Assembly (NCBI GenBank): GCA_965199905.1
Contig: OZ241366.1
Location: forward strand, 4,278,001 to 4,342,000
Direction: 5' to 3'
Length of the DNA stretch: 64,000 nucleotides
Source: Ilyomonas sp965199905
GTDB taxonomy: Bacteria; Bacteroidota; Bacteroidia; Chitinophagales; Chitinophagaceae
Made by a program: the position numbers and the translations under genes. Positions 51,867 to 61,200 of the stretch are shown in pieces (position 1 is the stretch's first letter; the number at the start of each line of letters is the position of its first letter). The notes below the pieces were generated by a model that did no database searches, was not told the origin of the DNA, and saw nothing but the letters and a program-made list of their open reading frames with translations.

Positions 51867-52331
51867 ATGAAATCGACATCGAATCGCACGTGTAATGAAT
51901 CGCAGGGTTCCTCTTTACAGAAAGTCTGTTTCCGACCTCATCCGGCAATCAGGAGAACTGCGGAGATTCTGCAAGAGAAGGCAGAAAAGCTATCCGCTCG
52001 CAGTAAATGGCTGGGGTTAGTATTGTTCTGTCTGCTCAGTATCGGATGCAGCGTGGGAGTGATCATGTATTCGGTTCGGACTCATCATTCCTTTTTCTCG
52101 GTTGAACCCATCCGGTTACCGGTACCGCTTACAAGTCCGCATCGGTTATCAGGATCAAAAGACAGTCTCGTAACAGCCGCTCAGTATGAAAGGATACGAA
52201 GAGTTGAGTCTTACCTGTCACAGCAAAAAGATCCTCCTTCGACAAAAATATTGTATGACAGTCTGCTGAAGGCAAGACCTCATTTTCTTGACAGCCTTCG
52301 GATGATCGACAGCTTATTTCTTTCACAATAA
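51867..52331 (+). CDS. traL-position conjugation protein
   Basis: The 154-aa protein has one central transmembrane segment (residues about 49-70, SKWLGLVLFCLLSIGCSVGV) and a charged C-terminal tail (PPSTKILYDSLLKARPHFLD). It occupies the traL slot between traK and traM (12-bp gap to traM). Homology to TraL cannot be proven by eye; size and topology fit a small accessory channel protein. Confidence 0.6.
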   Translation: MKSTSNRTCNESQGSSLQKVCFRPHPAIRRTAEILQEKAEKLSARSKWLGLVLFCLLSIGCSVGVIMYSVRTHHSFFSVEPIRLPVPLTSPHRLSGSKDSLVTAAQYERIRRVESYLSQQKDPPSTKILYDSLLKARPHFLDSLRMIDSLFLSQ

Positions 52332-52343
52332 AACAGACACATA

Positions 52344-53633
52344 ATGACCTTACAGACAACATCCGCTTTCCGGGGACGGGGCATGCTCCTCGTTATGCCT
52401 TTGCTTCTGTTTCCTTTCTTGACGCTCCTGTTTTGGGCAGCCGGGGGCGGAAAGAACAAACCTTCCCCGGACGAGACAAAAGTGGGCGCAGGGCTGAACA
52501 CACGATTGCCTGATGCCAGGTTACAGAGTGACAACGGCACGGATAAGCTTAGCTTTTACATGCAGGCAAACCGGGAATCGGCTAAAAAAGCGGAAGAAAA
52601 AGGCAGGGATCCTTTTTGGACCAAGATGGCGTTCGACTCCTCCCGTTTGGTAACGGAAGACAATGCAGCCTACCGGAAGCTGGGTGCAGATTACGACCCC
52701 CTGCCTCCGTCCGGTACCGGATGGAATGGGTTAGACAACAATGAAGCAAAAGTGTATCAGAAGATGTCCAGGCTGAATCACATTCTTGCCGGGGCGGAGC
52801 AGGCACCGCACTCAGAAGGAGCAGCCAATAACAGCCGCTTAGTCGGTTCAACTCTTGGAGCCGATAACAAAAAACTGGATGTGTTAGCGCAGGCTATGAA
52901 TCAAACGGGCTCTGATCCTGAACTGGAGCAGTTGAATACGATGCTGGATAAGATTGCTGCCATTCAGCATCCGGACGCAGAACGTGGTTCCGGCAATATT
53001 GATGATAAGAATGCAGATCATAGCTCTCTTCGGGTGCGGACAACAAAAAGCACCACTGTTTCCCCGGTTGCCTCTCAGGTGGAAAAGGATAAACAAACGG
53101 CAACTAACAAAACGCGGTCTGCTTTTTATAGTGAGAGTTACCTCCATGCTGATACATCAATCAGTGAAGGACTGAATACATTTTCTGCTCTGGTTCCCAG
53201 AACCCAAACCATGGTAAATGGCTCTACCATTCAGTTGCAGCTTCTGCAGGATGTAGAGGTCGGCGGAACAGTGATCACTAAGGGAAATTACCTCTCAGGT
53301 ATTGCTGCACTAAGCGGCGAACGGTTGCTCATAAAAATTAAATCGATCAGGATGGAAAATAACGTCTTTCCTGTGACTCTGGAAGTCTATGACATGGATG
53401 GCCTTCCGGGTATCTATACGCCCGGCAGTTCAACAGGAGATCTGATCAAACAATCCTCCGGACGGGTGTCAAATGGCTTCGGGCTTTCTTCTTTAGACCC
53501 GTCTATCGGTGCTCAGGCTGCCAGTGCCGGCATCGAAACCGTCAAGACTCTTGTGAGCAGAAAGGCAAAGCTTATCAAAGTCACTATACCCGCGGGATAC
53601 CGCATCCTGCTAAAAGATTCTCAAACAAATTAA
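52344..53633 (+). CDS. traM: Conjugative transposon protein TraM (VirB10-like)
   Basis: The 429-aa protein has an N-terminal membrane anchor (MLLVMPLLLFPFLTLLFWAA) and a long disordered charged linker. The C-terminal TraM domain carries VEVGGTVITKGNYLSGIAAL, MDGLPGIYTPGS and SRKAKLIKVTIPAGYRILL. TraM bridges the inner and outer membranes in the T4SS core complex. It is full length. Confidence 0.88.
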   Translation: MTLQTTSAFRGRGMLLVMPLLLFPFLTLLFWAAGGGKNKPSPDETKVGAGLNTRLPDARLQSDNGTDKLSFYMQANRESAKKAEEKGRDPFWTKMAFDSSRLVTEDNAAYRKLGADYDPLPPSGTGWNGLDNNEAKVYQKMSRLNHILAGAEQAPHSEGAANNSRLVGSTLGADNKKLDVLAQAMNQTGSDPELEQLNTMLDKIAAIQHPDAERGSGNIDDKNADHSSLRVRTTKSTTVSPVASQVEKDKQTATNKTRSAFYSESYLHADTSISEGLNTFSALVPRTQTMVNGSTIQLQLLQDVEVGGTVITKGNYLSGIAALSGERLLIKIKSIRMENNVFPVTLEVYDMDGLPGIYTPGSSTGDLIKQSSGRVSNGFGLSSLDPSIGAQAASAGIETVKTLVSRKAKLIKVTIPAGYRILLKDSQTN

Positions 53634-53652
53634 TCATCTAATACGCACGACT

Positions 53653-54504
53653 ATGATTCGGGCTTATTTCTCATTCTTTACGTTGTTCCTTTTTCATTTT
53701 GGGGTTCTGGGTCAGGCACAACCCTCATTTATTGAGCCATACCGGATAACGGTGTCAAGCAGCAGGACTACCCATCTTGTGTTTCCTTTTCCGGTTAAAA
53801 GTATTGACAGGGGTAGTTCCGATATTCTGGCGCAGAAATCACCCGGCACCGATGCCGTGTTACAGGTAAAAGCTGACCATCCGCGGATTGCTCCGACTAA
53901 TCTGACAGTAATAACGGTCAACAATAGGCTATACTCCTTCCTGGTTTCTTATGATTCGATGCCCCAGCATCTCACACTCGTGTTCGATAGCTCAGGAACG
54001 GGTTATAGAAACGTGATTCAGATTGACAACAATGGCAAACAATCTGATCCCAATCCGGATGCGGTAAATACCAACGAAATACAACTCCTGGCACACGGGA
54101 TACAGAATAAAAAAAGGGACAGACTGCATCTTCACACCTCCCATGACCGCCTGCAGGTACACCTGACAGGCATCTATACAAAGGCGGATCAGTATTACTT
54201 CCTGTTTCGCCTGCGCAACCGGTCGAATATCAGTTACTCGTTGGGAAACATTTCGTTCACAATCCGGGATGCGAAACGGGTGAAGCGCATGGCATCTCAG
54301 GAAAAGATGATCCCCATTCTCTACCAGCTTCACACTGACAAAGCGGTACAGGGTCCGGGACGGGGTTCCTGGGTTTTGGTGACTTCCAGATTCACGCTTG
54401 AAGACAGAAAGTTGCTGGACATTCAGATGCTAGAGGAAGAAGGAGGAAGAAATATCTCCTTTCGAATAAACAATCGGATACTGCTCTCTGCCAGGAAGCT
54501 GTAA
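53653..54504 (+). CDS. traN: Conjugative transposon protein TraN (VirB9-like, DUF4138)
   Basis: The 283-aa protein has a signal peptide and the TraN motif TTHLVFPFPVKSIDRGSSDI, a beta-rich body, and a YFLFRLRNRSNISYSLGNIS segment. It is a VirB9/TraN outer-membrane core partner of TraM, 19 bp after traM. It is the last recognisable channel gene; TraO and TraQ are not found. Confidence 0.88.
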   Translation: MIRAYFSFFTLFLFHFGVLGQAQPSFIEPYRITVSSSRTTHLVFPFPVKSIDRGSSDILAQKSPGTDAVLQVKADHPRIAPTNLTVITVNNRLYSFLVSYDSMPQHLTLVFDSSGTGYRNVIQIDNNGKQSDPNPDAVNTNEIQLLAHGIQNKKRDRLHLHTSHDRLQVHLTGIYTKADQYYFLFRLRNRSNISYSLGNISFTIRDAKRVKRMASQEKMIPILYQLHTDKAVQGPGRGSWVLVTSRFTLEDRKLLDIQMLEEEGGRNISFRINNRILLSARKL

Positions 54505-54538
54505 GCAAATCATTTTATCACCAAACAAATACAAACGT

Positions 54539-55366
54539 ATGAACACAGAAAATCTCAGGTATCTGAAAGACAATTTGAAGTATCATGGATTTGGCGAGAA
54601 GCTATATCCGGAACTTGAGCAAAACCTCAATGCCGGCGTGGCGGGTTTCCAGCTACGGTTTGCAGAAACGCTAAATGGAAAGTCTTTTGAGGCACACCTC
54701 ACCTTCCGGAAAGCCGACAACAGCGATATGTATTTCTTTAACAGCTATACGGCGAAGCTGGATCGTGGTATCCGCGAAAACATGGAACAGACCTTTTACA
54801 TCAATAAGGGAAAGGGAATAACTGCTAAGGAAGCCTATAACCTGTTAGACGGCAGGTCAGTATACAAGGAACTGACAAATAAGGAAGGAATGGCTTATCA
54901 GGCCTGGCTCCAGCTTGACCCTAAAGTAGTGGATAAAAACGGAAACCATATCTTGAAGCAGTACCACGCTAACTACGGTTTCGATTTGGGAAAGTCGCTG
55001 GCTGCATTACCTGTTAGCGAACTGGGAAAAGACGAAGAAAAGAGCAAACTGATCCGCTCTCTGGAGAGAGGAAACGTGCAGGCAGTAACATTTACCTGCG
55101 ATGGTAAGGGAGAGCGGATGTTTATCGAAGCTAACCCGCAGTATAAGGCACTAACCGTCTATGATAGTGAAATGAAGCGGTTGAGGAAGAGTGAAGGACA
55201 GACGAAAAACCGTGGGGCAGCCCAGGATCAAAAGGAGCCCAAACACAAAGAAGCAATCAGAAAAGTCGAAAACAGGAAGTCTGAAAACAAGGTAAAAAAG
55301 GCCGGGGAAGAGACTGGACTGCTGCCCAAGAAAAGGACGGGTTCAAAGAAGGGCTTGGTTCAGTGA
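54539..55366 (+). CDS. DUF3945-like element protein with LLPKKR tail
   Basis: The 275-aa soluble protein has a DUF3945-like region (ENLRYLKDNLKYHGFGEKLY; FYINKGKGITAKEAYNLLDG) and a long lysine-rich C-terminal extension that ends ETGLLPKKRTGSKKG. It has no membrane helices. The basic tail is probably flexible. It follows traN by 34 bp. Related proteins are found in many Bacteroidota mobile elements; their role is unclear. Confidence 0.65.
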   Translation: MNTENLRYLKDNLKYHGFGEKLYPELEQNLNAGVAGFQLRFAETLNGKSFEAHLTFRKADNSDMYFFNSYTAKLDRGIRENMEQTFYINKGKGITAKEAYNLLDGRSVYKELTNKEGMAYQAWLQLDPKVVDKNGNHILKQYHANYGFDLGKSLAALPVSELGKDEEKSKLIRSLERGNVQAVTFTCDGKGERMFIEANPQYKALTVYDSEMKRLRKSEGQTKNRGAAQDQKEPKHKEAIRKVENRKSENKVKKAGEETGLLPKKRTGSKKGLVQ

Positions 55367-55402
55367 GCTGACTGATTGGTAACAAAACAAGAAGTGCAGG
55401 TT

Positions 55403-55954
55403 ATGGCGGAGAAAAAGGAAATAAACCGTATTACAGAAGGGTTGCTTGACTGGACGCGGAAAGAAGGCAGGCTCAGGGAAGTATTTGGAAACGGTGTTGT
55501 TAATGGGCGGGATTACGTGGGAGCTAAGCGTGATTTTTTCAGGGATCTGTATAAGACCTGCGGGACGAACCCCAGCGCGGAGGAAAAGGTTATGATGGCA
55601 ATTGTAGGAGGTGAAATCCGTAAACTCGACAATCGCTTGTATCCCAATGCCGCTGTCAGGCTAATTGCTAAGGTTGGTGAAGTGATAAAAGAATGGTTGC
55701 AGACAAGCAGACAAAATATGTCCGGTGGCAGAGAAATGACCGTAATCCATTCCGGGAAGGAAGGCGGATATAAAAAGAATCCGGACAAGCGGACCAATTT
55801 GGGGGAGTCTCAGAGTCTGCGTACCGGAGGATACCGGAAAGATCCGGTTGAATTAAAAAGAAAAAAGAAAGAAGTAATTGTATCAACGAAAAAGGAAGAC
55901 GCTCTTCTGCCCAAGAAGCGCCGGAATCCGAATAACAGTTACGGAGTCCATTAA
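55403..55954 (+). CDS. Basic element protein with LLPKKR tail
   Basis: The 183-aa protein begins MAEKKEINRITEGLLDWTRK. The ATG at 55403 is preferred to an upstream TTG. It has a helical N-terminal domain and a very basic, repetitive C-terminal part (EGGYKKNPD; TGGYRKDPVELKRKKKE) that ends DALLPKKRRNPNN. It shares the LLPKKR motif with the previous protein, though the rest is unrelated. DNA binding or a T4SS export signal are possibilities. Confidence 0.6.
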   Translation: MAEKKEINRITEGLLDWTRKEGRLREVFGNGVVNGRDYVGAKRDFFRDLYKTCGTNPSAEEKVMMAIVGGEIRKLDNRLYPNAAVRLIAKVGEVIKEWLQTSRQNMSGGREMTVIHSGKEGGYKKNPDKRTNLGESQSLRTGGYRKDPVELKRKKKEVIVSTKKEDALLPKKRRNPNNSYGVH

Positions 55955-55973
55955 CAACAATTAATTCGGTATT

Positions 55974-56708
55974 ATGAACATAGAACAAATACAATCACTG
56001 TCGGAAAGCCTGATTCGATTTGGGTTTTCTCCGGCAGTAGAAAATCAATTAGTGTATCATGCCTGCCTGAGACAAAAAGAGTTTACCATCCGGGAACGCA
56101 GAGCATTCGGAACGGACATCGTCAGTTACTCAATCGTCTGTAAAACCAAAGACAGCGGAAGCGGGTTGGTTTGCGCGTACTATGATGCGTCACTGCGCAA
56201 AGAGATCCGGGTGGAACGCGTGAACCTTAATGGAGTGAACGTTGGCAAGGTGGAGGAGAAAATGAGGGGAGTGAACTGGCAGCAGATGTCACGTTTTGAA
56301 TCTTATCCAAAACTCAGCTTTGAGGACAAGACGACCTGGGATAACCTGATGACAGCTGAAAGCGCAATTTGTGATCTGGAAGCCTTGTCTGTTACAGCTG
56401 AAGGAAAGGAGATTGCAGACTCATTACGATATCTGTATTGGGCTGACCTTCCCTTGGAATTTCACATACCAAACCTGCTTTTTTTAAAAAACCGGCTTGA
56501 ATTATCCCAGCGTTTTTATGTTCTGGGACAAGATGGTATTACAGCAGACGAAGCTTTCCGGTTTTTGAACAACCGGTGGATACAGCGTCAAATGCAGAAT
56601 GGCAGAAGGAGTTCTGCGGCATCAGAAGGAAACGTAATACAAGTGAAAAAAGCAGAGGCGGGTAGTGCTAGAAGAAAAGGCGACAAAAAAGGAACCGGCA
56701 GAGAATAG
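55974..56708 (+). CDS. DUF3945-related element protein
   Basis: The 244-aa protein begins MNIEQIQSLSESLIRFGFSP, similar in style to the protein at 54539. It has FYVLGQDGITADEAFRFLNN, equivalent to the KGKGITAKEAYNLLDG of that protein, and a basic tail (GSARRKGDKKGTGRE). The two are therefore probably distant homologues. It lies 19 bp after the LLPKKR protein in the same operon. Confidence 0.6.
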   Translation: MNIEQIQSLSESLIRFGFSPAVENQLVYHACLRQKEFTIRERRAFGTDIVSYSIVCKTKDSGSGLVCAYYDASLRKEIRVERVNLNGVNVGKVEEKMRGVNWQQMSRFESYPKLSFEDKTTWDNLMTAESAICDLEALSVTAEGKEIADSLRYLYWADLPLEFHIPNLLFLKNRLELSQRFYVLGQDGITADEAFRFLNNRWIQRQMQNGRRSSAASEGNVIQVKKAEAGSARRKGDKKGTGRE

Positions 56709-56723
56709 CAGGTATGATCGTGT

Positions 56724-57014
56724 ATGAGCTTTGAAAAGTATCTGACCGGTTTTTTCGATAAAATTCAAAGCGACGCCAGAATCGGTCCGACCCAGGTCTG
56801 TCTATATACTGTTCTGGTTTGCCAGTGGGGCAGAAATCAGAATGTTAATCCCTTTCAGATTCACCGGGCGGAGGTTATGCAGATGACGAAGATCAGCTCG
56901 CGCGACACGTTCAGCAAGTCAATGAAACTATTGCATGACGCCGGGTATATCCGATATATTCCCTCTTACAATCCCGTTGTTGCGAGTATGGTTTGGATAA
57001 ATAACATATTCTGA
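56724..57014 (+). CDS. Small winged-helix-like mobile-element protein
   Basis: The 96-aa protein has the pattern FEKYLTGFFDKIQSDARIGP, TQVCLYTVLVCQW and VMQMTKISSRDTFSKSMKLL, then HDAGYIRYIPSYNP. This is the DNA-binding protein often found next to tra operons in Bacteroidota. The C-terminal VVASMVWINNIF looks like the normal end. It is probably a regulator of the element. Confidence 0.6.
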   Translation: MSFEKYLTGFFDKIQSDARIGPTQVCLYTVLVCQWGRNQNVNPFQIHRAEVMQMTKISSRDTFSKSMKLLHDAGYIRYIPSYNPVVASMVWINNIF

Positions 57015-57263
57015 CTGGGTTAGGTCATTTGGAATAAATGTATAGATAGCGATTAGGTAGCACCTTGTTACTAAACGCAGATTTTTGCCACTGGTTGCTA
57101 TCACTCGGACTATTCTGCCTGGCAAGTAATACTTCGAGTCGGTGGGATAATAACACAATAAAAGCGGAAGCGAAGCTGTGCCGAGAGACATGTTGATTCA
57201 AGACGAGATTAATCGAACGCTTAATCACAACAATATACCGTAAAAAATTAAAAGAAGAATTAT

Positions 57264-57602
57264 ATGAGTGAGATGCCTATCATGTTTCCTATGGAACCGG
57301 GTATGTTCTGGCAGCAGATGAAAAAAGTGGTGCAAGAGGTTATCAGTGAGTTGATGAGTAAACAACCGGCGACAAAGCAAACAGGAACTGCTATCCAACA
57401 GCCATTACTGCGGCTTGAAGACTTACAGGGCATCTTCCGGGTTTCGAAGCCAACATTATACAAATGGATCGAAGATGGCAGACTGCGCTCTTTCAAAATC
57501 CGCAACCGCAGGTTTTTTGTAAGAGAAGATATTGAGGCGCTGATGCAGGGAAAACCGCTTCCCCTAAGTCCTTTCTTTCCTTCCCGGGCATCCTCTGATT
57601 AA
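57264..57602 (+). CDS. Excisionase-type helix-turn-helix protein
   Basis: The 112-aa protein has a C-terminal MerR/excisionase-like HTH (LRLEDLQGIFRVSKPTLYKW, then EDGRLRSFKIRNRRFF and VREDIEALMQG). This class binds DNA and helps excision or regulation in Bacteroidota mobile elements. The ATG at 57264 lies 249 bp after the previous gene. It is intact. Confidence 0.8.
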   Translation: MSEMPIMFPMEPGMFWQQMKKVVQEVISELMSKQPATKQTGTAIQQPLLRLEDLQGIFRVSKPTLYKWIEDGRLRSFKIRNRRFFVREDIEALMQGKPLPLSPFFPSRASSD

Positions 57603-57610
57603 AATCCGGT

Positions 57611-57904
57611 ATGAACTGTCAAGAGGTCAACCCTTTCTGTATAGTAGATTACCTGTCTCCTTTGGGGCACCAGCCAAAAAAGGAAAAAGGGGCGTCATTG
57701 CTGGTAGCTCTCGCCGTTGCGGGAAGAAAGGGACCCTTCTTTCAAGGGAACAAAGTGAGGGATGTATGGTATGACCATGGTATAGAAAACGGAGGAATAT
57801 TGATTAATTTGCTATCCACTACCACCTGTTGCAGTGTGAGTGAGTTTCTGTCTAAGGTGTCCTCACTCTCTCTCTGTGTTTCCGCAACCTTATCTTGTAC
57901 TTAA
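57611..57904 (+). pseudogene. Wrecked CHC2 zinc-finger/Toprim primase
   Basis: The start MNCQEVNPFCIVDYLSPLGH and the later VWYDHGIENGG and SVSEFLSK match the N-terminal CHC2 zinc-finger domain of mobile-element primases. Between them the frame is damaged: in the next frame, KGRHCW, an in-frame stop, then LSPLREERDPSFK corresponds to the canonical YWYLSPLREEKTPSF. Frameshifts and a stop therefore disrupt it. The Toprim domain (about 200 residues) is absent after 57904. It marks the right end of the recognisable conjugative element. Confidence 0.7.
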
Positions 57905-58244
57905 AAAGATCAACAGCTTGCTGGCCTGAATAGAGCGCGAGTTTTATAGTATTTTGTAATGCTACTAAAATAGCTATACAGTTTTTGTTGTCTTCCTGCT
58001 CTGGCTTTACAGATTGGTCTTTGTTTTTGGTTTTCATCTTTGTATATTGATTGATGGTTCATAGATGCTTTTTGCGGTGTGAAATGACTGATGCTTCTGT
58101 GCGGGTAAAGTGCATTTGCAGGTATCTGTGGCTTTGCCGACAGCATTCACGGATGGTATAACCGGTAAACATAGCATCTGGTCCCGGCTTGACATTTACG
58201 AGGCCGGAACCTGATACTACCTATATAATCCAATATTTGAACCC
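57905..58244. other. Gene-less stretch at the right end of the conjugative element
   Basis: About 340 bp without a convincing gene. I see no tRNA, attachment-site repeat or integrase. A 61-codon minus-strand frame (57852-58037) has no family features and is not called. Confidence 0.35.
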
Positions 58245-61200
58245 TTAATCTGCTTTCACCAGTTTCATTGTTTTTATCACACCATCTTTGTTCTTAATAA
58301 CAACGAGGTAAGCGCCGTTGGCTAAATGAGCCACCGGGATGACCGTATCAGAAGCCGTCACCTTTTCTTTCTTCCATACTATATCGCCCTTGCTATCGGT
58401 GAGTGTGATGCTTATCTCATCTGTTAGGTTGTCAATATGCACCGTTGCTTTCGTGGTAGCCGGGTTCGGGTACACCCTTACCCTGATACCTGAGCCGTTA
58501 CCTATTGTTACCTTCACAACTTGTGAATAGCTCACGCCTGCATCTTTAGCCTCTATGCGAACGAGATACAGGTTGTCGCCCGTTACAGGCTGTGCATCCC
58601 AACTGCTGTATGTAGTTACGGCAGTTCCGTTCTTAGCCGGCTGCATAGCGATGTCCGTATAGGTGCTTCCACCATCCGTTGACCGCTGTACGGTGTAGCT
58701 TTTTACATTCACTTCATTGTTCACCGTCCAGCTGACGCTGACACCACCATTGGCGGGTGTGGCGCTCACCGAAGTCAGCGTGACAGGTAAGGCAATAGAA
58801 GCAGTATTCTGGAACACAATGCGGAAGCGGTCACTCTTCGAAGACAGGCTGTCATTGTTTACCTCGAAGTTAACCGTGGTCACGCTGCCTGATAAAGACA
58901 GCGGCTGCTTTGTGCCGAGATAGCCATCCTCCAGCCATGCCTGTATGCCCGGTGCTGATGTAAAGTTGTCTCCCTTCACCTGCAGCTGGTAGCTTCGCTT
59001 CGTTACGTACCACATTTTCATAAACAACGTATCCGTTTTCTTCACCTCACCTCTGGCTTCAATGATATGAGCTTTGCCACCGTACACAAGGTTCAGGTTC
59101 TCGTTAAAGTTATACACCTTGGTACTGCTGTTGTCTTCTTCATTACCCTCATAGTCAGGAGAGAACTTCGCACGGAAACCATCTGCCAATGTTACTGATG
59201 TATCGCTGTCGCGCAGGTTCAGGTTCACCACCAGTTCCTTCACATTCGTTGGGGTGCTCACCACACGAAACGGGTTGACCGGTGGCGCCTGCCCCGGCGC
59301 CTTGTCCGATTCCTGCACAATAATGTTTCCGGTACTCACACCTGTTTCAGGCATTACGAAGAAGCCGGCGCCTGAAGGAATGTAACGGTAGCTGTCATTG
59401 CCTGCCGTGCCCGAACCAGCCAATGGTGATGGCGTTGCCTGGTAAGTGCCGCTGCCGCTCTTGTCAATCAGCGTGTAGGCGCCATACACACCCAGCTTAC
59501 TGTTCCAGAGGTAGAACTGGTTTTTGATGACAGGGCTGTTGTGACCATACACACTGCCAAAGTCGATAGACGAAGCATACGGGTTACCCATCAGCGTAAA
59601 CTTGCCTCCCGACAGCGGAATCGCCGGCTGCGTGCCCTGCACCAGTGTACCCGCAGCACGAAGGGTAGCCACAGATGCCCCGCTCGTACCAACGGTACGA
59701 TCACCGCGCACAAACAGCATATAGGCTTGTTCGGTACGCACGGCTATGTTGGTACCTGTAGTGCTGCCGTCGCTGTTCAGCGGCAGCCAGCTGTTGGATG
59801 ATGCCACGTAGTGCTTGATGGAAGCATGAAAGCCTGCACCCGTAAAGTCGTAGCCCTGCCGGGCAGCCGTCGCTGCGTCCGGCATGTTCTCGCCCGTTAT
59901 CAGCGTACCATAGCCGGCAGCATTGTTGCCGTTCTCCTGCCATGCCTGGCGGATGGTCTGCCCGTTTATGACCGGTGAGGAGAGCAGCCGCCAGGCTCGT
60001 CCTGTACGGGTTGAGGAAACATTGCTCAGGGGCGTATAACGCTCTACCGTTACGTTCCCGATGATGTAAGGCGTGCCGCTTGTATTAGAGGCTACACTGG
60101 CGGTGCCGTTTGTATCACTCTTCAGGGTTAGGTATCCGCCTGTGTTCAGCACACCGGCAGAGGGGGTGTAAATGCCTGTCAGGTTCAGCTTATTGCCCAA
60201 GGTTACGCTGCCCGAGGAAGCACGGTTGATTGTGATATCGCGCAGGGCATTGGTAGTGCCATCGCCCGACGGGTCAAAGTACAGCATGCCGGCATCGCCC
60301 GAACCATTGATGATAAGAGAAGAAGCGGAAGAGCCTGTGATCACACCCGTACCACTTACGGTTCCCGCCAGGGTAAGCGTGTTGCCATTGAGAGACAGAC
60401 CGATGCTGTTGGCAATGATGAGATTGCCAAGCGCAACGGAAGATGACAGTTTGGGTGAATACGGAGCCGATACCGGAATGAGAACGCCCGCACCCGATGC
60501 TGGTATGCCGCTGCACCAGTTGCCGCTGTTGTTCCAGTCATTACTTACCAAACCTGTCCAGTAAGTGTTTACGTTATCAATCACTTCGTAAGCACCCATA
60601 TCTGCCGTACAATTGAAGATACGGGCAGCACCGGTAACATCTGTTGTAATACCGGAAGGTATGGCTGCATTGCTGCCCGTGTTCTGCGCCGGGCTGCCTG
60701 TCTGCAGGTGCACCCCATCATCAGAGGTGCCGAAGATATTATCTGCACCGTCGGCATCCGCAGGGTTTGCAAACAGGGGATCGGTAGTGCTGTACAGGTT
60801 ATTGCTCTGCGCCGTGATGGTTGTGCCGCTTTCTACACTTACATCTGTATTGTCAGTGCCGTTATAACTCTTGTAAAAGATATTATTGTACAGGTACCGG
60901 TTGCTGCCGCCGCTCTTGAACCGGATGGCTCCTCCGTTGGAAACCGCACTATCTGCATAAAACGTATTGTTCACGATGTAGCTGCTGGTTCCGTTCTCCT
61001 GCACCAAAGCACCAGCGCCATTGTCTGCCGTGCTGCCAAAGGCTTTGTTCTGAACAAACAGGTTGTTGATTAATGTATCGGTGCCACTGCCCATTACAAG
61101 GCTCAGCGCGCCGGCATCATTAAAGCTGGCCGTATTTCCCGAATACACGCTGTTTAGGGATACAAAGCCTGCATTGCCATAGAGGAGCCGGATGGCGCCG

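Noticed and set aside
57852..58037. 61-codon minus-strand frame at the right end of the element
   Set aside because: A charged short peptide with no recognisable family that overlaps the primase remnant. It is possible but unsupported.
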